Shown: positions 53,086 through 61,971 of the stretch, piece after piece
Position numbering within the stretch: the first letter of the stretch is position 1
How the letters are laid out: each line of letters begins with the position of its first letter
NCBI RefSeq assembly: GCF_024205745.1
Contig: NZ_CP073117.1
Span: 744,001-808,000, forward strand
Direction of reading: 5' to 3'
DNA: 64,000 bases
From: Neisseria subflava
GTDB lineage: Bacteria; Pseudomonadota; Gammaproteobacteria; Burkholderiales; Neisseriaceae
The notes under the pieces: generated by a model
The model's input: only the letters and a program-made list of their open reading frames with translations
Database searches by the model: none
What the model was told of the DNA's origin: nothing
Position numbers and translations under genes: made by a program

Positions 53086-53390
53086 TTGAGCTTTCTTAGC
53101 AGCCATCCGGCAAATAAAGGCCGTCTGAAACCTGTTTTTCAGACGGCCTTTTGATTGCTGCCTATTAGAGAAAATTAGTAGTACAGTGTTTAAAGCGCAA
53201 ACAATATCTTATTTCTCCAGCCAGTAATCGGCTTCCCCTTTTCTATCGTTTTTCCGTTCTGCCATTTCAATCAGAAATATGAAAAGCCCAGCACGCCATT
53301 TATTGCCTGTGGATTGCTCCATCTATTCCTGCCAACAAAAAGGCCGTCTGAAGATTTCAGACGGCCTTTTTATCCACAACTCAAATCCGA
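53086..53390. other. gene-free convergent spacer with two uptake-sequence terminators
   Basis: Two facing pairs of uptake sequences (53116-53152 and 53339-53371) end the LysM gene and the porin gene on opposite strands. I see no reading frame, RNA gene or mobile element in the 185 bases between them. Confidence 0.7.
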
Positions 53391-54806
53391 TTATTTGAAT
53401 TTGTAAGTGTATTGCAAGCCCAAGATGTCCGCTTTGTTTTTGAAGCGGGCAGAGGATGTACCACGGCTGTCTACGTCGTTGCCGCTGGCTTTGCCGGTGC
53501 GGTAAACCGTATCATTGATGTGGATATGGCTGTACGCCGCATCGATAACATGGTTTTTACCCAGTTGATATTTAGCACCGACGGAGAACCAGATACGGTT
53601 GCCGTCAGGCAGGCTGTTCATGCGGTCTTCGGCGCTTTTAACCGGTGATTTGTCGAAAGCGATACCGGCACGCAGTTGCAATGGTTCGGTAACTTGATAA
53701 GAGCCGCCGAATGCAACTTTATAAGTGTTGCGCCAGTTAGGCGTGATGACGGTACGGTCAGATTGGCCGTTGACAACTTTTTTGGTGTTTTCAAACACCA
53801 GCTCGGCTTTGTTGAAGCGGCTGTGGCGCGTCCAAGTCACATCGCCGAACAGGTTGGTTTTGTCGGTGGCTCGGTACATACCGTGAACAGACAAGGACTC
53901 AGGCGTGACGATTTTTACGCTGGCTTTTTCGTTCGGCACATAACCGCGTGCAGCCATTGCACCCAAATCCCAAGCACGTTTTGCATATGCGCCGTCCGCT
54001 TCCCAATCGGCAGTGCCTTTCAACGTATGCGATACTTTGGAACGATAGTTCACACCCACGCGTGCGCGGTCGTTGATGTCCCACATCCACGCCAGTTGGT
54101 AGCCGAAGCCCCAATCGTGGCCTTTTACATCGGCATGACCGTCAGCTTTGCCGGTCGCATCGACAGCAACGGGACGGCCTGCTTGACGAGAAGCCAAACC
54201 GCTGGCCAACTGGCTGATGGCGCCGGAAGCATCCCAGTCGGAGTATTTGCGCAATTCGGCTTTGGAATATTGGGCAATCAAACCGGCACCAACAGCATGC
54301 TGCTCATTCAGTTTCCACGCGACTACCGGCTCGATGGCGATGGTGGTCAAACCCAGTTTGTTGATGTTGTGGCGCAATACGGAATCTTTTTCGTATTCGG
54401 TTGCAGAGCCAAAAGGAACGTACACGCCCAAACCCAAAGTCACATCGTCACTGGCTTTGTACGCGCCATAAACGTGCGGAGCAACGGTGGTTTCGGTAAT
54501 TTTGCCGCTGGTCGAGCCGCTGACATCGGCACCCGTGCGGAAGTGTTTCGCAGATTCCGCCTCATAATGAATGCTTGGGAATACGATATTGGCGTTGATG
54601 GAAATTTGGCTGCTGTCGATTTTGCTCAGACCGGCCGGATTGTAGAAAATGGTTGAGGCATCGGCGGCTTCGGCGGCGGCGGCATTGGCCGTGCCTTGTG
54701 CGTTAACGGATTGTGTGCCGAAGTGGTAGCCGGAAGCTTGGACGGCGGTAGATAAAAGTGCTGTGCTTAAAATAAATGCTGTTTTTTTCAAATTGAAATG
54801 AATCAT
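53391..54806 (-). CDS. FadL/OmpP1-family outer membrane transporter
   Basis: 471-residue outer membrane beta barrel of the family that takes up long-chain fatty acids and other hydrophobic compounds. It has a signal peptide (MIHFNLKKTAFILSTALLSTAVQA, cleaved near residue 24), the FadL plug start SGYHFGTQSVNAQGTANAAA with the family NPAG motif (TIFYNPAGLSKID), and a C-terminal strand ending ILGLQYTYKFK with the terminal aromatic needed for Bam insertion. The substrate is not shown. Preceded by a single uptake sequence at about 54842. Confidence 0.93.
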   Translation of the reverse strand: MIHFNLKKTAFILSTALLSTAVQASGYHFGTQSVNAQGTANAAAAEAADASTIFYNPAGLSKIDSSQISINANIVFPSIHYEAESAKHFRTGADVSGSTSGKITETTVAPHVYGAYKASDDVTLGLGVYVPFGSATEYEKDSVLRHNINKLGLTTIAIEPVVAWKLNEQHAVGAGLIAQYSKAELRKYSDWDASGAISQLASGLASRQAGRPVAVDATGKADGHADVKGHDWGFGYQLAWMWDINDRARVGVNYRSKVSHTLKGTADWEADGAYAKRAWDLGAMAARGYVPNEKASVKIVTPESLSVHGMYRATDKTNLFGDVTWTRHSRFNKAELVFENTKKVVNGQSDRTVITPNWRNTYKVAFGGSYQVTEPLQLRAGIAFDKSPVKSAEDRMNSLPDGNRIWFSVGAKYQLGKNHVIDAAYSHIHINDTVYRTGKASGNDVDSRGTSSARFKNKADILGLQYTYKFK

Positions 54807-54950
54807 TTTGGTTTACCGTGAAAGTAGCGGACAAAGAAAAAGGCCGTCTGAAACGTCCTTTATTGATTTAGTATAGGCACTCAATTCTATACTACATCGT
54901 TATTCTTGCCTATTATTTTCGGTTTTTTACATAAAAAATACCCAAAATAC

Positions 54951-54982
54951 AAAAAAAGCAGGCCACGGACAGCCTGCTTTTT
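54951..54982 (-). terminator. intrinsic terminator after pyruvate kinase
   Basis: AAAAGCAGGCT, loop, GGCCTGCTTTT with long A and T runs on both sides, 25 bases past the pyk stop. Confidence 0.85.
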
Positions 54983-55006
54983 CCACTTAGTAAAACATTG
55001 ATTCGA

Positions 55007-56479
55007 TTATTTGACTTGCAACACTTCCAATGTGTTGGTCGAACCGGATTCGCGCATTTTCGAGCCGCTTGTAATGATGTATTGGTCGCCGGAACACAGA
55101 ATTTGGTGTTCGACCAACACAGCTTCCACTTCGTTCAGCGCAGTATCGTGGTCGGTACTGGTCGCCAAAATCATCGGACGCACGCCGCGATACATTGCCA
55201 TGCGGCGTTGGGCGGAAATGCTCGGAGTCAGGGCGAAAATCGGCAAGGTGATGTTGTGGCGGCTGATTTCGAAGGCGGTTGAGCCGCTTTCGGTCAGGGC
55301 GACAATCGCTTTGGCGTGAACCGCACGCGCTACGCCGACTGCGCCGCCGGCAATCGCCAAGTTGGTGCTGACGGCTTCGGGATACTCGACTTGTTCGGCA
55401 ACGCCGTTGAGCGAGTCCTGCTCTTTTTCGGCTGCCGCGCAGATAATCGCCATTTGGCTGACGGTTTCAAACGGGTATGCGCCGACAGCGGTTTCGGCGG
55501 AACACATCACCGCATCGGTGCCGTCCAACACCGCGTTTGCCACGTCGCTCACTTCGGCGCGGGTCGGTACGGGGTTGGTAATCATGGATTCCATCATTTG
55601 GGTCGCGGTAATGCTGAAGCGACGCAACTCGCGGGCGCGGCGGATCATGCGTTTTTGCAGGGCAGGAACGGCGGCATGGCCGACTTCCACTGCCAAGTCG
55701 CCGCGGGCAACCATAATACCGTCGCTGGCGAGGATGATTTCGTCCAGATTTTCAATGGCTTCTACGCGCTCGATTTTGGAAACCAAACCGGGGCGTACGG
55801 CTGTACTGCCTTTCATTTCTTCTTCGACTTTGGCGCGTGCGATGTGCAAATCTTCGGCAGATTTCACAAAGCTGATGGCCAAGTAGTCGCAACCGATGGC
55901 AATCGCCGTTTTCAGGTCGCGGAAGTCTTTTTCGGTCAACGCGCCGGCAGACAGGCCGCCACCGCGTTTGTTGATGCCTTTATTACTTTTCAGCACATGG
56001 CTGTTTTCGACTCTTGTAATAATCTTACTTCCTTCAACCGCCTCAACGGTCAAAGTCAACAGGCCATCATCCAGCCACAAAACATCGCCGGCAACGACGT
56101 CATTCGGCAAATCGCGGTAGTCCAAACCCACCGCTTCGCGTGTGCCTTCGCCTTCAAGCGCGGCATCCAAAATTAAGGTTTCATCTTTATTCAGCTCGAT
56201 GCTGCCGCCGGCAATTTTACCGACGCGGATTTTCGGGCCTTGCAAGTCGGCAAGAATCGCCACTTCCTGACCTGCGCGTTTCGCAGCTTCGCGCACGATG
56301 CGGGCATTTTCTTCATGGAACTCCGGAGTACCGTGACTGAAATTGAAACGGACGACATTAAGACCGCCGACACGGATCATGTCTTCCAACAATTGCACAT
56401 TGTTGCTGCCCGGACCCAATGTGGCGACAATTTTGGTATTGTGGCTGATACGGGTTAAATCACGTTGCAATTCGCTCAT
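55007..56479 (-). CDS. pyk: pyruvate kinase
   Basis: Last step of glycolysis, phosphoenolpyruvate plus ADP to pyruvate plus ATP. With the start at 56479 (MSELQRDLTRISHNTKIVATLGPGSNN) it has 490 residues. Visible are the N-terminal NFSHG motif, the active-site region AISFVKSAEDL and IMVARGDLAVEVG, and the C-terminal regulatory domain. It resembles the PykA (type II) form. No glycolytic neighbour is present. Confidence 0.96.
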   Translation of the reverse strand: MSELQRDLTRISHNTKIVATLGPGSNNVQLLEDMIRVGGLNVVRFNFSHGTPEFHEENARIVREAAKRAGQEVAILADLQGPKIRVGKIAGGSIELNKDETLILDAALEGEGTREAVGLDYRDLPNDVVAGDVLWLDDGLLTLTVEAVEGSKIITRVENSHVLKSNKGINKRGGGLSAGALTEKDFRDLKTAIAIGCDYLAISFVKSAEDLHIARAKVEEEMKGSTAVRPGLVSKIERVEAIENLDEIILASDGIMVARGDLAVEVGHAAVPALQKRMIRRARELRRFSITATQMMESMITNPVPTRAEVSDVANAVLDGTDAVMCSAETAVGAYPFETVSQMAIICAAAEKEQDSLNGVAEQVEYPEAVSTNLAIAGGAVGVARAVHAKAIVALTESGSTAFEISRHNITLPIFALTPSISAQRRMAMYRGVRPMILATSTDHDTALNEVEAVLVEHQILCSGDQYIITSGSKMRESGSTNTLEVLQVK

Positions 56480-56692
56480 GTAAACGTCCTTTCCTGTTGA
56501 TTCCACGTTTGATAGTGAGGGAGATTGTACGCTTAATACAATAATGTTGGCGTAAAATTACATTATTTTCTGACTTAAACTAAATTTATTTTTGCATTAA
56601 CCTACTTTTCTATCGGATACAATACACTCTCACGTCGTCATTTTTGATTTTCAGACGGCCTCCCTCATACTAATAGAATACTCAACTGATCC

Positions 56693-57196
56693 ATGAAACG
56701 TTTTTTGACTCCGCTACCCATCGGCATCGTTTTGGCCGACCTGATCTACGGTTTCGTACTTAATGTCATGCAAGGCTTAAATTTGCAACAAACCGCCGCC
56801 AACCAGTCCGGTACAATTTCCGTTACGCCCGACATTGCTTTCAACAGCCTGCAAATCGTCGCCAACGGCGGCATGGTCTGCATCATCGGCTTCGGTTTGA
56901 TTGTTTTGTTCCAACTCAACCGCGCCGTATTACGCCAACAAATCCTGCCCATCGGCATTTTCCGAACCCTCGGCCTGTTGGCTGTTTTAGCATTCAGCAT
57001 TTCATCTTTGTGGGAATGGTTGCATGCCGCTTTGTCGCTGCTTTCCGGGCACAATGTTTTAAACTTCAGCAACCCACGTTATCTGGTTACCGCAGCCTGC
57101 ATGCCCATCATCGCTTTCTTGTGCATCTTGCGCCTGTACAATTGGTATCGCCTACATCGGACTGTTGCCACTGACGACACCTCCACAACCCTCTAA
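56693..57196 (+). CDS. hypothetical four-helix membrane protein
   Basis: 167 residues with four hydrophobic stretches (about 7-27, 56-80, 92-116 and 137-157) and short polar loops. I do not recognise the family with certainty. The ATG follows an uptake sequence at about 56653; a facing pair at 57206-57247 acts as terminator. No motif suggests an enzyme; an inner membrane location is the only safe inference. Confidence 0.75.
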   Translation: MKRFLTPLPIGIVLADLIYGFVLNVMQGLNLQQTAANQSGTISVTPDIAFNSLQIVANGGMVCIIGFGLIVLFQLNRAVLRQQILPIGIFRTLGLLAVLAFSISSLWEWLHAALSLLSGHNVLNFSNPRYLVTAACMPIIAFLCILRLYNWYRLHRTVATDDTSTTL

Positions 57197-57261
57197 GCAA
57201 GCTGCAAAAAGGCCGTCTGAAACAGGAAAACCTATTTCAGACGGCCTTGTCATTGTATATC

Positions 57262-57390
57262 TCAACGTTGATGGCTGGTTTCTACACCGGCCTTAATCTC
57301 ACCATACATTTGCGAGCTGCCTTGTCCGCTGCCTGATGCGCAGGCCGCCAAGCTCAGTGTCAAAACAGCCGCGGTCAAAATCTTCAACAT
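57262..57390 (-). CDS. small lipoprotein
   Basis: 42 residues, MLKILTAAVLTLSLAAC then a serine/glycine-rich tail. There is a textbook lipobox (LAAC, Cys17) after a basic, hydrophobic signal. The mature part (ASGSGQGSSQMYGEIKAG...) is only 26 residues. It lies 23 bases past the DUF3579-GNAT gene in the same direction and may be cotranscribed. Function unknown; similar tiny lipoproteins are widespread in Neisseria. Confidence 0.75.
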   Translation of the reverse strand: MLKILTAAVLTLSLAACASGSGQGSSQMYGEIKAGVETSHQR

Positions 57391-57413
57391 AGATTTCTCT
57401 CTTTCTACAAAAA

Positions 57414-58277
57414 TTATTTCGGATCGCAACGGAAATGGTAAGCGCAGATTTCAAATCCGTTTTTGAAGTAGAGACGATGGGCATCTGCACGGTCATGGTT
57501 CACATGGACATTCAAATGGATTTTGGTTGCCCCGGTTTCCGCACCAATTTTGCGTACTTCTTCCAACAAGCGAGAAGCATAGCCTTTTTGGCGGCATTGC
57601 GGCATGGTTACGAGATCATCAATATGGATATGGTAACCACTGGCCAAGTTATGTGCGGCATGGAAGCCGCATACGGCCACGGCATTTTGTTTGCCTTCTT
57701 CAAAAATACCCAACAGGCGGTAGCCGGTTTTGCGCTGATGCTCGTTGATTTGTTCGACGAAACGGTGAATATCGGTCAAAGAAGAACGCAAAATGCTCAG
57801 TGCCGCAAAAGCGGTTGCAGTTTCTTCCGGCGGAATTTCACGCAATACGCCGACCACAGGCGCGGCAGCTTGAGGCTCAGGCTGAGCATTGGCCGCTTCG
57901 GCACGCTCGGCGGCATGTTTTTCTTCAATCGCCTGAGCCAACAAAACGCGCTCAACCGGCACTTCACCCTGCTGTTTGCTCTCTTGCTCTTTGAGCAAGG
58001 CTTTGCAGTCAATCACGCGCAAATCATTATCCGCCGCAAAGTCCATCAAGAAACGGAACATTTGCGGATTGTCTTCTTCCAACTTTTTATCGACCGCTAC
58101 GCAACGGACATTATCCACCAAAATCGGGCGCACCCAATTAGAATAGGAAAGGCGGTTGTCTTTAGTAAAGGAGGACAAAATACCGCACAGGCGCTCCGCC
58201 CAGTCGCTTGGTCGGAAAATCTTGCCTTTGCTGGTCGTACCATGGATCACAACTTCATAAGGATTACACACTAACAT
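57414..58277 (-). CDS. DUF3579-GNAT acetyltransferase fusion protein
   Basis: 287 residues from the start at 58277 (MLVCNPYEVVIHGTTSKGK). The first 90 residues are a DUF3579 domain (IFRPSDWAERLCGIL, NWVRPILVDNVRCVAVDKKL); a charged linker and an Ala/Pro-rich stretch follow (about residues 100-150). The rest is a GNAT N-acetyltransferase with the acetyl-CoA motif PQCRQKGYASRLLEEVRK and the C-terminal YFKNGFEICAYHF. The substrate is unknown. DUF3579 often occurs alone, so the fusion is worth noting. A longer frame to 58355 adds 26 codons without family support. Confidence 0.85.
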   Translation of the reverse strand: MLVCNPYEVVIHGTTSKGKIFRPSDWAERLCGILSSFTKDNRLSYSNWVRPILVDNVRCVAVDKKLEEDNPQMFRFLMDFAADNDLRVIDCKALLKEQESKQQGEVPVERVLLAQAIEEKHAAERAEAANAQPEPQAAAPVVGVLREIPPEETATAFAALSILRSSLTDIHRFVEQINEHQRKTGYRLLGIFEEGKQNAVAVCGFHAAHNLASGYHIHIDDLVTMPQCRQKGYASRLLEEVRKIGAETGATKIHLNVHVNHDRADAHRLYFKNGFEICAYHFRCDPK

Positions 58278-58499
58278 AAGCAGCTTCCTGAGAGTAAATG
58301 GCTGAAGGAATATTTCGCCAGTGCCAACATCAGAAAAAGTTCCGATACATAGCAACAGATTATTGAAAAAATATCAGTAAGGTTTTGAAATACGACAATG
58401 ATGAGACGGCTTGCCGATCCTGACAATCCGTTTCGAATTCTTTGATTATTATACCCGATACGCCTCTTTTTCTTCAAAAATCATTTGAAAAATAACAAC

Positions 58500-58538
58500 A
58501 GGCCGTCTGAAAACAAGTATTTCGGTTTCAGACGGCCT
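58500..58538 (-). terminator. uptake-sequence hairpin upstream of the DUF3579-GNAT region
   Basis: GGCCGTCTGAAA and TTTCAGACGGCC face each other 15 bases past the stop of the gene at 58553-59218. Confidence 0.7.
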
Positions 58539-58552
58539 GCATATTTTGAATA

Positions 58553-59218
58553 TCAATACAACAATTTCTTGCGAGGCTTTTGCTCGCCACTGGATTTAAT
58601 TTCTGACAAATTGAAATTCAGTATGCTCAAATCCAAAATGCTTTCAGAAGTGCATTGATCGCCAAAGGCATTTTCATAAGAGGCCTTCAGTTTCAACACG
58701 CCGCCAAATGTCTGATCCGGCAATTCGGCAGCCAGCGCCAACATGCTTGCAAACACGCCGCCATACAATTCGCCCGATGCCAGCATATCCACACCGCAGG
58801 AAAACATCTCCAAGCGCATAACCGCATCGGCGACCAGCTTGCTCGGCAAATGATCCGGCAAAGGCTCTACCTCAAAACGCACATTCTTCGCCAAGCCCTT
58901 ACCGCTATTGCGGACAATCAAAACCAATAAATCCGTTTGACCGTCAGAACGCTGCAACGTCGCATGCAAAACAGGATGAATGCTTTCTTTTTGAATCAGC
59001 TGCTCACGGTGCAACATCTTGCTTTTTGCTTTGGATCGCGCAGAGACGACAGCCCAAATCAACCAAACCAATGCAACGGCAGAAATAGCTGTGACCAAAA
59101 GGGGAAGGTTGGTCAAATAGGCTTGCTGATTAAACCAAACTTGTGCTGCCAAAAATCCGGCAAAGAAAATCAAGACGTATAAAATTGGGGCAAACCGGCT
59201 TTGTATGGATGAGTGCAT
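58553..59218 (-). CDS. hypothetical membrane protein with large soluble domain
   Basis: 221 residues. Two membrane helices at the N-terminus (about 12-30 and 38-60) are followed by a basic turn (SARSKAKSK) and a soluble beta-rich domain (VLHATLQRSDGQTDLLVLIV, SGKGLAKNVRFEVEPL). The basic end (KPRKKLLY) is probably cytoplasmic. I do not recognise the family. Confidence 0.8.
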   Translation of the reverse strand: MHSSIQSRFAPILYVLIFFAGFLAAQVWFNQQAYLTNLPLLVTAISAVALVWLIWAVVSARSKAKSKMLHREQLIQKESIHPVLHATLQRSDGQTDLLVLIVRNSGKGLAKNVRFEVEPLPDHLPSKLVADAVMRLEMFSCGVDMLASGELYGGVFASMLALAAELPDQTFGGVLKLKASYENAFGDQCTSESILDLSILNFNLSEIKSSGEQKPRKKLLY

Positions 59219-59410
59219 AAGTTTTCCTACATTTCGTGTCGTGTTATAAAAAATAATGCCTTTTGAGCAAATGATGTCATCAACTCAGAAGGCATTATTT
59301 TAACGTAATTTTAACGCAATTTGCTTAATATCTTGCTTTTTATGAAACTAATGTATCAAGCAGACAACTCAAACCGCACAGCCGTGTTTTCAGACGGCCT
59401 GAGATTTTTA

Positions 59411-59869
59411 TCAGGCTTCGGCAACCGAATCACGCGAGAAGGTTTTTTCGCAATAATGGCATTTCAAACGCGTCTGACCATTATGTGAACGGACATAAAA
59501 ACGGCTGATGACCGGCTCGCCATGACTGGCACAATTGGTATTCGGGCAGCGGAATACTTCCGAAATTTCGTCCGGCAATGACAAATGCTGTTTGTCAATC
59601 ACTTTAAACTGATCGATTTTGTTTACCACTGCTTCAGGGGCAAATAAAGCCAAACGGTTGGCCGCGTTGGCATCCAACCATACGCCGCTGACTTTGATAA
59701 TGTCTTTGCTTCCCTGCGTTTTACTGGGCAAATTAAAGCCGACTGTAACCGCGCTGCCATAATGCAGCAACTTAAACTGTCTTAAAATGGCCAAGCCTTT
59801 ACCGGCAGGAATATGGTCAATTACCGTACCTTGTTCAATCGCTTCAACGCTGAGTTTTGAGTTTTCCAT
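59411..59869 (-). CDS. pyrI: aspartate carbamoyltransferase regulatory subunit
   Basis: Allosteric partner of PyrB that senses CTP and ATP. The 152 residues have the nucleotide-binding domain ([22 protein letters not shown]) and a zinc site at Cys108, Cys113, Cys137 and Cys140 (CPNTNC, CHYC). It starts 10 bases after the pyrB stop, the usual pyrBI pair, and ends at a single uptake sequence. Confidence 0.98.
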   Translation of the reverse strand: MENSKLSVEAIEQGTVIDHIPAGKGLAILRQFKLLHYGSAVTVGFNLPSKTQGSKDIIKVSGVWLDANAANRLALFAPEAVVNKIDQFKVIDKQHLSLPDEISEVFRCPNTNCASHGEPVISRFYVRSHNGQTRLKCHYCEKTFSRDSVAEA

Positions 59870-59879
59870 CTTTCGCTCC

Positions 59880-60800
59880 TTAAACTTCTTCGTTCAATAC
59901 CAAAGACAAAATCGCCATCCGTGCATACACGCCGTTGGTTGCCTGTTCAAAATAATAGGCATGAGGTGTTTTATCCACATCCGGATGAATTTCATCTACC
60001 CTTGGTAAAGGATGCAAGACGCGCAAATTAGGTTTGGCGTTTGCCAACATCTGCGCATCAAGATTGAATTTACCCTGAATTTTGGCAAATTCCTGCTCAT
60101 CAAAACGTTCGCGCTGAACGCGGGTCATGTACAAAATATCCGCCCATTCGACTGCTTCTTCCAAACTGGATAAAACTTGATAAGCGCAACCGGCCTCCTC
60201 CAGCTCTTCGGTAATATAGTCCGGCATCGCCAAGCTGGGAGGGGATACAAATGCGAACTCACAACCCCAACGCTTCAATGCCTGACACAATGAGTGTACC
60301 GTACGGCCATATTTCAAATCACCGGCCATCGCAATCTTCAAATTGCTCAAACTGCCCTGCGTTTCATAAATCGTTACCAAATCCAAAAGCGTCTGGCTCG
60401 GATGTTGGTTGGTACCATCACCGGCATTAATCACAGGTACGCTCGAAAATTCAGCCGCCACACGGGCCGCACCGTCTTTAGGGTGTCGCTGAATAATCGC
60501 ATCTGTATAGCTGGAAATAATCCTCGCAGTATCCGCAAGCGTTTCACCCTTTTTCGCACTGGTATTCGCACCATCGGAAAAACCGATAACTTTTCCACCC
60601 AAACGCTGTACCGCCGTTTCAAAAGACAAACGCGTACGGGTGGATGGTTCAAAAAAGCACGATCCAATCAATTTACCCTCAAGCAAATCTTCACGAGGCT
60701 GCTTTTTTAACTTCAAGGCCGTCTGAAGCAGCAATTCGAGCTGCTCCGTCGTCAAATCTGAAATTGAAATAATATGTTGCCGATAAAGCGGATTAGGCAT
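59880..60800 (-). CDS. pyrB: aspartate carbamoyltransferase catalytic subunit
   Basis: Makes carbamoyl aspartate, the committed step of pyrimidine synthesis. The 306 residues from [15 protein letters not shown] (60800) have the carbamoyl-phosphate loop [12 protein letters not shown] (Ser53 to Arg57), [12 protein letters not shown] and the HPLPRVDEI aspartate site. Ten upstream in-frame codons, which overlap the attenuator, were excluded. An intrinsic terminator-like hairpin sits 17 bases upstream, so expression is probably set by attenuation. Confidence 0.98.
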   Translation of the reverse strand: MPNPLYRQHIISISDLTTEQLELLLQTALKLKKQPREDLLEGKLIGSCFFEPSTRTRLSFETAVQRLGGKVIGFSDGANTSAKKGETLADTARIISSYTDAIIQRHPKDGAARVAAEFSSVPVINAGDGTNQHPSQTLLDLVTIYETQGSLSNLKIAMAGDLKYGRTVHSLCQALKRWGCEFAFVSPPSLAMPDYITEELEEAGCAYQVLSSLEEAVEWADILYMTRVQRERFDEQEFAKIQGKFNLDAQMLANAKPNLRVLHPLPRVDEIHPDVDKTPHAYYFEQATNGVYARMAILSLVLNEEV

Positions 60801-60816
60801 GACCATTCCTTCCCAT

Positions 60817-60838
60817 AAAAAAACCCGCAACAGGCGGG
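60817..60838 (-). terminator. attenuator hairpin in the pyrB leader
   Basis: Minus-strand CCCGC, loop of five, GCGGG followed at once by seven T, ending 16 bases before the pyrB ATG and running straight into the ribosome site (GGGAAGG). This is a classic intrinsic terminator in a leader. Confidence 0.8.
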
Positions 60839-61166
60839 CGTTTCAAGCAAACCGATTCCATCGTTGCCCAACATCATCCCCGTCGGACAATCACAACCAT
60901 GTTTCTACCACACCCATAAAATCTTCCGCATTATCGCATATTTAACAGTCGGCTGCTTCTTTCAAGTTTTCAGACGGCCTGAGGCATTTACAAACTAGTC
61001 CCATACTCAACAGCTGAAACCCAGACACAGGGATTCGGCTTACGCTATTACCCAATACCCCCCCATTAGCCCAAGTTTTATTCCCGGCCCCATACAAAGC
61101 CGCCCGTCAGCCCGAACCGGCAAACGGTTCGGCATCAGGGCGGCGTACGGCAGTTAACCGTCAGGC
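60839..61166 (-). promoter_or_regulatory. pyrBI leader and spacer to comEA
   Basis: Upstream of the attenuator, on the minus strand, several tiny frames precede pyrB. The longest candidate leader starts at 60877 (ATGATGTTGGGC after GACGGGG) and runs 41 codons across the hairpin into the start of pyrB, ending at 60752. An extended -10 (TGCGATAAT, near 60938-60930) could drive the leader. A single uptake sequence lies at about 60970. The part toward comEA (61099-61144) is a strong two-part hairpin. Confidence 0.5.
61099..61144 (-). terminator. two-part GC-rich hairpin after comEA
   Basis: GCCGCCC/GGGCGGC encloses CCGAACCG/CGGTTCGG. On the minus strand it follows the comEA stop by 23 bases, with only a weak T stretch after it, so it is a probable but not textbook terminator. 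Confidence 0.6.
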
Positions 61167-61454
61167 TTATTTTTTCACGGCAGGCTGTGCGGTCTTAGGC
61201 GCGGCAGAAGAAACCGTCGCCTCCGCCTTCAACTTGTTCAGCACCGCATCACCGATGCCCTTCACGTTTTTCAGCTCCTCCACCGATTTGAACGCACCGT
61301 TCTTCTGACGGTATTCCACAATCGATTTCGCCTTAGCCGGGCCGATACCCGGCAAGGCCTCCAGTTCGGCAGAAGACGCGGTATTGATGTTCACGGCAGC
61401 CAAAGAGAACGCTGCACAGACGGCGGCAAATGCACCAAATAAAAATTTCTTCAT
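61167..61454 (-). CDS. comEA: competence DNA-binding protein ComEA
   Basis: Periplasmic DNA-binding protein (ComE in gonococci) that pulls incoming DNA through the outer membrane during transformation. The 95 residues from the start at 61454 have a signal peptide (MKKFLFGAFAAVCAAFSLAA) and a helix-hairpin-helix pair (LEALPGIGPAKAKSIVEYR; LKNVKGIGDAVLNKL), then an Ala/Pro/Lys tail. In gonococci comE is present in several copies linked to rRNA operons; this copy likewise follows 5S rRNA. Thirteen upstream in-frame codons (to 61493) are a possible longer start. Confidence 0.95.
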   Translation of the reverse strand: MKKFLFGAFAAVCAAFSLAAVNINTASSAELEALPGIGPAKAKSIVEYRQKNGAFKSVEELKNVKGIGDAVLNKLKAEATVSSAAPKTAQPAVKK

Positions 61455-61722
61455 CAGATTTTTTCCCATAACATATTTGATTGAATCAGTCATAAAGTCT
61501 ACCGAATGGTTTTATCCCACTCTGTAAACACTGCACATACGCAGATAGGGCAACAGCCTATACCCGCATAAATGCTTACGACATATTAACGCAAATATCG
61601 TTTGATTTCAAATATTCTAAACAGTTAACCGTAACTTTCGGTACTTTTGTTCAAGAATAACAACAGGGCAATCATACAATACCTGTTACCCATCACCAAA
61701 CCGACAGAAACGACAGGCATGT
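61455..61722. other. spacer between comEA and the rRNA terminator
   Basis: About 270 AT-rich bases. A possible minus-strand comEA promoter (TTGAAA-N16-TTAATA) lies around 61575-61610. I see no gene, tRNA or repeat here. Confidence 0.5.
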
Positions 61723-61750
61723 AAAAAGCCCCCGACATTAGTCGGGGGCT
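61723..61750 (-). terminator. rRNA operon terminator
   Basis: AGCCCCCGAC, four-base loop, GTCGGGGGCT followed by a T run on the minus strand, 12 bases beyond the 5S 3' end. Confidence 0.92.
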
Positions 61751-61762
61751 TCAGAATGGGTG

Positions 61763-61877
61763 TTTGGCGGTGACCTACTTTCACATGGAAGAACCACACT
61801 ATCATCGGCGCTGAGTCGTTTCACGGTCCTGTTCGGGATGGGAAGGCGTGGGACCAACTCGCTATGGCCGCCAAACT
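61763..61877 (-). rRNA. rrf: 5S ribosomal RNA
   Basis: About 115 bases with the terminal stem TTTGGCGG/CCGCCAAA and the conserved core GTCCCACGCCTTCCCATCCC and GAACAGGACCGTGAAACGAC. Ends are placed by the terminal helix and are accurate to a few bases. Confidence 0.95.
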
Positions 61878-61971
61878 TAAACTGTTACAAATCGGTAAAG
61901 CCTTAATCAATTATTTGGTGATGACTGAATCAGTCAGTAAGCTTTTATCTTTTGAAGTTCTTCAAATGATA

